Source of the DNA: XYB1-FULL-44-23 sp964502885
GTDB taxonomy: Bacteria > Patescibacteriota > Microgenomatia > CAZETR01 > Amesbacteraceae
Direction: 5' to 3'
NCBI GenBank assembly: GCA_964502885.1
Contig: CAZCXU010000011.1
Span: 1-38,765, forward strand
Length of the DNA: 38,765 nt
The position numbers and the translations under genes are program-made. This document shows positions 37,129 through 38,765 of this stretch, piece after piece. The stretch's first letter is position 1, and each line of letters opens with the position of its first letter. The notes beneath the pieces were generated by a model, which saw only the letters and a list, made by a program, of their open reading frames with translations, was not told where the DNA came from and did no database searches.

Positions 37129-37767
37129 ATGGAGCCCCCCGGTCGGAAATGCGTTTCGGCCAGGGGGAGGTTTGGACTGGCTGAGGAAGTGGCTTGTGTA
37201 GCAATTGCACAATTGGCGTTTGGTTTGCCGGAGGTGACGGAAGGGTTTTATAAAGATGTGGCGGAACACATCCGGGCGGGGGAGTTGTACATGGTGTATG
37301 AAAATGGGGAGGCGGTGGCGTTTCGGATAATTCAGGAAAAAGAGCCGGGGGTTGTGTATTTGGCTGGGGCAGCGAAAAAACCGGGATCAAGGAAACATCT
37401 GGTGCGGGAGATGACGGATGAGATCGTGAAAGAAAAAGGGGCGCATACGATCATAACGAGAACGGGGAGCGATTTGGTACTGGAGGAGATGCTGTATTTG
37501 TGTGGGCGGGTAACTCCCTATAACAGTGAGGCTGGTCGGGAAACTATAGAGCTATTAGCCAAGTGTGGATTGGCAAATCCACGAATGAGAGAAAAGACTT
37601 TGGTAGTGCCTGAACACTATGGCGGAAGTCCTATGGTAAATCCAAGCCTAGGACGACCGCGAAGCAAACGGTCGGAAATTGCTGAGTTTATGCGAGAAGT
37701 GATGCCGGATGAAGATTATTTTTCCGGGGCAGCTATATTATTGGTAGGACAGAAAGGTGATCTATAA
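37129..37767 (+). CDS. GNAT-like acetyltransferase domain protein
   Basis: A 212-residue protein. The part around residues 60-110 (ELYMVYENGEAVAFRIIQ to VYLAGAAKKPGSRKHLVREMTDE) has the strand-and-loop order of GNAT acetyltransferases, with a weak pyrophosphate-loop-like GSRKHL; the substrate is unknown. The N-terminus is uncertain: the first 17 residues from the ATG at 37129 look unnatural, and a second frame from an ATG at 37089 gives a plausible 31-residue start (MVNQENNIFSV) that ends at 37184. A frameshift in the G runs near 37133-37170 could join them. Its stop codon overlaps the trpS start as TAATG. Confidence 0.6.
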   Translation: MEPPGRKCVSARGRFGLAEEVACVAIAQLAFGLPEVTEGFYKDVAEHIRAGELYMVYENGEAVAFRIIQEKEPGVVYLAGAAKKPGSRKHLVREMTDEIVKEKGAHTIITRTGSDLVLEEMLYLCGRVTPYNSEAGRETIELLAKCGLANPRMREKTLVVPEHYGGSPMVNPSLGRPRSKRSEIAEFMREVMPDEDYFSGAAILLVGQKGDL

Positions 37768-38765
37768 TGCATACAGATATGGATAAGAAAAGAATATTGG
37801 CGGGAATGCGGGCATCAGGGAGACTGCATTTGGGAAATTATTTGGGGGGAGCAAAGGGGATGTTGCAGCTGCAAGATGACCCTGCTTATGAAACATACTA
37901 TATGGTTGCGGACTTGCATGGGCTGACTACGCCATACGATAAAGCAAAGTTTGCCGATGCTACCAAGAATGTGATTATGGATTATCTGGCTGTAGGACTG
38001 GATCCGGAGAAGTCAGTGTTGTTTGTGCAGTCACAAGTACCGCAACACACAGAATTGGCATATTTCCTATCAACGGTAACGACTTTGGCAAAAATGACCC
38101 ACCTGCCCACTTATAAAGAAAAAGTAAAACAGTATCCTGAAAACGTAACGATGGCGCTGGTGAACTATCCGGTTTTGATGGCGGCAGATATTTTGCTTTA
38201 TAAATCTGATCTGGTTCCGGTGGGGATTGATCAGGAACCGCATTTGGAAGTGGCGCGAGAAGTGGCGCGGAGGATGAATGATATGTATGGGACAGATTTT
38301 CCCGAACCACAGCGGTTTGCGACAAAAGGCAGCTATGTGCCGTCACTAACTGGGGAGGGAAAAATGAGTAAATCGGTGGAGGGGTCATATATTGCACTGA
38401 CGGATTCATTAGAAGAAATAACGGCTAAGGTGGCAAGGATTCCTACAGATGCAGGTGGTCCAGGAGAAGTGCCAAAAGAAGGAGGGGCGTCAAACATATT
38501 TAAGTTTTTGGAATTGTTTTTGCCGGATCGACGGGAGGAATATGTCGAAAGCTATAGACAAGGGAAATGTAGGTATGGGGACATGAAGAAAGAATTGTCA
38601 CAGGCGATATTTGATGAATTGAAACCAATACAAGAGAGACGACGAGAGATTGAAGAAAAAGAACGTGCCAGTGGATATGTGACAGAGATTATGAAAGAAG
38701 GAGCAAAGAATGCTGGGAAGGTGGCGGGCGAGACGATGAGGGAAGTGAAAGAGAAAATGGGGTTG
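37767..38765 (+). CDS. trpS: Tryptophanyl-tRNA synthetase (3' end beyond window)
   Basis: Charges tRNA-Trp. The 333 codons visible, with no stop before the window ends, cover nearly the whole usual length of about 330-340 residues. The class I signature is GMRASGRLHLGNYLGG (HLGN, a variant of HIGH), the substrate region includes YYMVADLHGLTT, and the second signature is KMSKS. The tail ends SGYVTEIMKEGAKNAGKVAGETMREVKEKMGL-type, typical of the C-terminus. The ATG at 37767 overlaps the upstream stop as TAATG. An ATG at 37779 is an alternative. Confidence 0.95.
   Translation, partial: MHTDMDKKRILAGMRASGRLHLGNYLGGAKGMLQLQDDPAYETYYMVADLHGLTTPYDKAKFADATKNVIMDYLAVGLDPEKSVLFVQSQVPQHTELAYFLSTVTTLAKMTHLPTYKEKVKQYPENVTMALVNYPVLMAADILLYKSDLVPVGIDQEPHLEVAREVARRMNDMYGTDFPEPQRFATKGSYVPSLTGEGKMSKSVEGSYIALTDSLEEITAKVARIPTDAGGPGEVPKEGGASNIFKFLELFLPDRREEYVESYRQGKCRYGDMKKELSQAIFDELKPIQERRREIEEKERASGYVTEIMKEGAKNAGKVAGETMREVKEKMGL

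Noticed and set aside
37375..38409. Minus-strand ORFs under the GNAT and trpS genes
   Set aside because: trpS has both class I signatures in the + frame through this region; the minus-strand frames are proline-rich shadows.

Overview
The window looks like a scaffold from an uncultured Candidate Phyla Radiation (Patescibacteria) bacterium, probably of the Microgenomates type. This lineage call is inference: there is no rRNA or ribosomal protein gene to test it. It rests on very tight gene packing, small single-membrane-segment and cysteine-rich surface proteins, a DUF5667-like protein, lower glycolysis plus a non-oxidative pentose phosphate set built from archaeal-like or reduced enzymes, and the lack of biosynthetic operons. 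TGA is used as a stop (for example at the end of the aldolase gene), so the code is standard and not the Gracilibacteria code. The + strand is visibly G-rich even beneath minus-strand genes, so the whole window seems to lie on one replichore. A run of 100 N at 36813-36912 marks a scaffold gap.

Layout. 1-206: three copies of a 48-bp repeat, each carrying a promoter. 207-16347: a mostly + strand central carbon block: triosephosphate isomerase, SDR reductase, RpiB, a short phosphoglycerate kinase, GAPDH, ribulose-phosphate epimerase, LOG-like protein, transketolase in two halves (split by an inverted membrane glycosyltransferase), HAD phosphatase, DhnA-type aldolase, PfkB kinase, D-2-hydroxyacid dehydrogenase, a beta-lactamase-fold protein and a GT4 glycosyltransferase. 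16348-22200: a convergent intergenic region rich in inverted repeats, then a minus-strand envelope block with a GT2 glycosyltransferase, a 29-residue membrane peptide and two tandem bifunctional penicillin-binding proteins. 22205-28100: small membrane, HEPN-like and DUF5667-like genes, then a deoxynucleotide module: two NrdR boxes, nrdR, an adenosylcobalamin-dependent ribonucleotide reductase, a 47-residue zinc ribbon, a degenerate Nudix protein and a PduO-type cobalamin adenosyltransferase. 28116-30999: a membrane-anchored TraG/VirD4-like ATPase and its partner. 31004-34880: a repeat-rich accessory zone with three tRNAs, three solo GIY-YIG proteins, a tyrosine recombinase, FtsB and many palindromic repeats. 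34881-38765: an unknown gene, a Fur/Zur-ZIP operon with a likely operator, a tandem 25-bp repeat array with the gap, a structured leader with a terminator, a GNAT-like gene and tryptophanyl-tRNA synthetase running off the end.

How it fits together. Aldolase, TIM, GAPDH and PGK carry triose phosphates down glycolysis, while RpiB, Rpe and transketolase link pentose and hexose phosphates. GAPDH carries residues associated with NADP use, so this route may supply reducing power. The cobalamin adenosyltransferase would supply the cofactor for the ribonucleotide reductase under NrdR control.

A striking regulatory feature is that most transcription-unit starts have a -10 box, often an extended TGn type, ending only 6-11 nt before the start codon with no Shine-Dalgarno sequence. 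This predicts mainly leaderless mRNAs, and I used the pattern to choose several starts.
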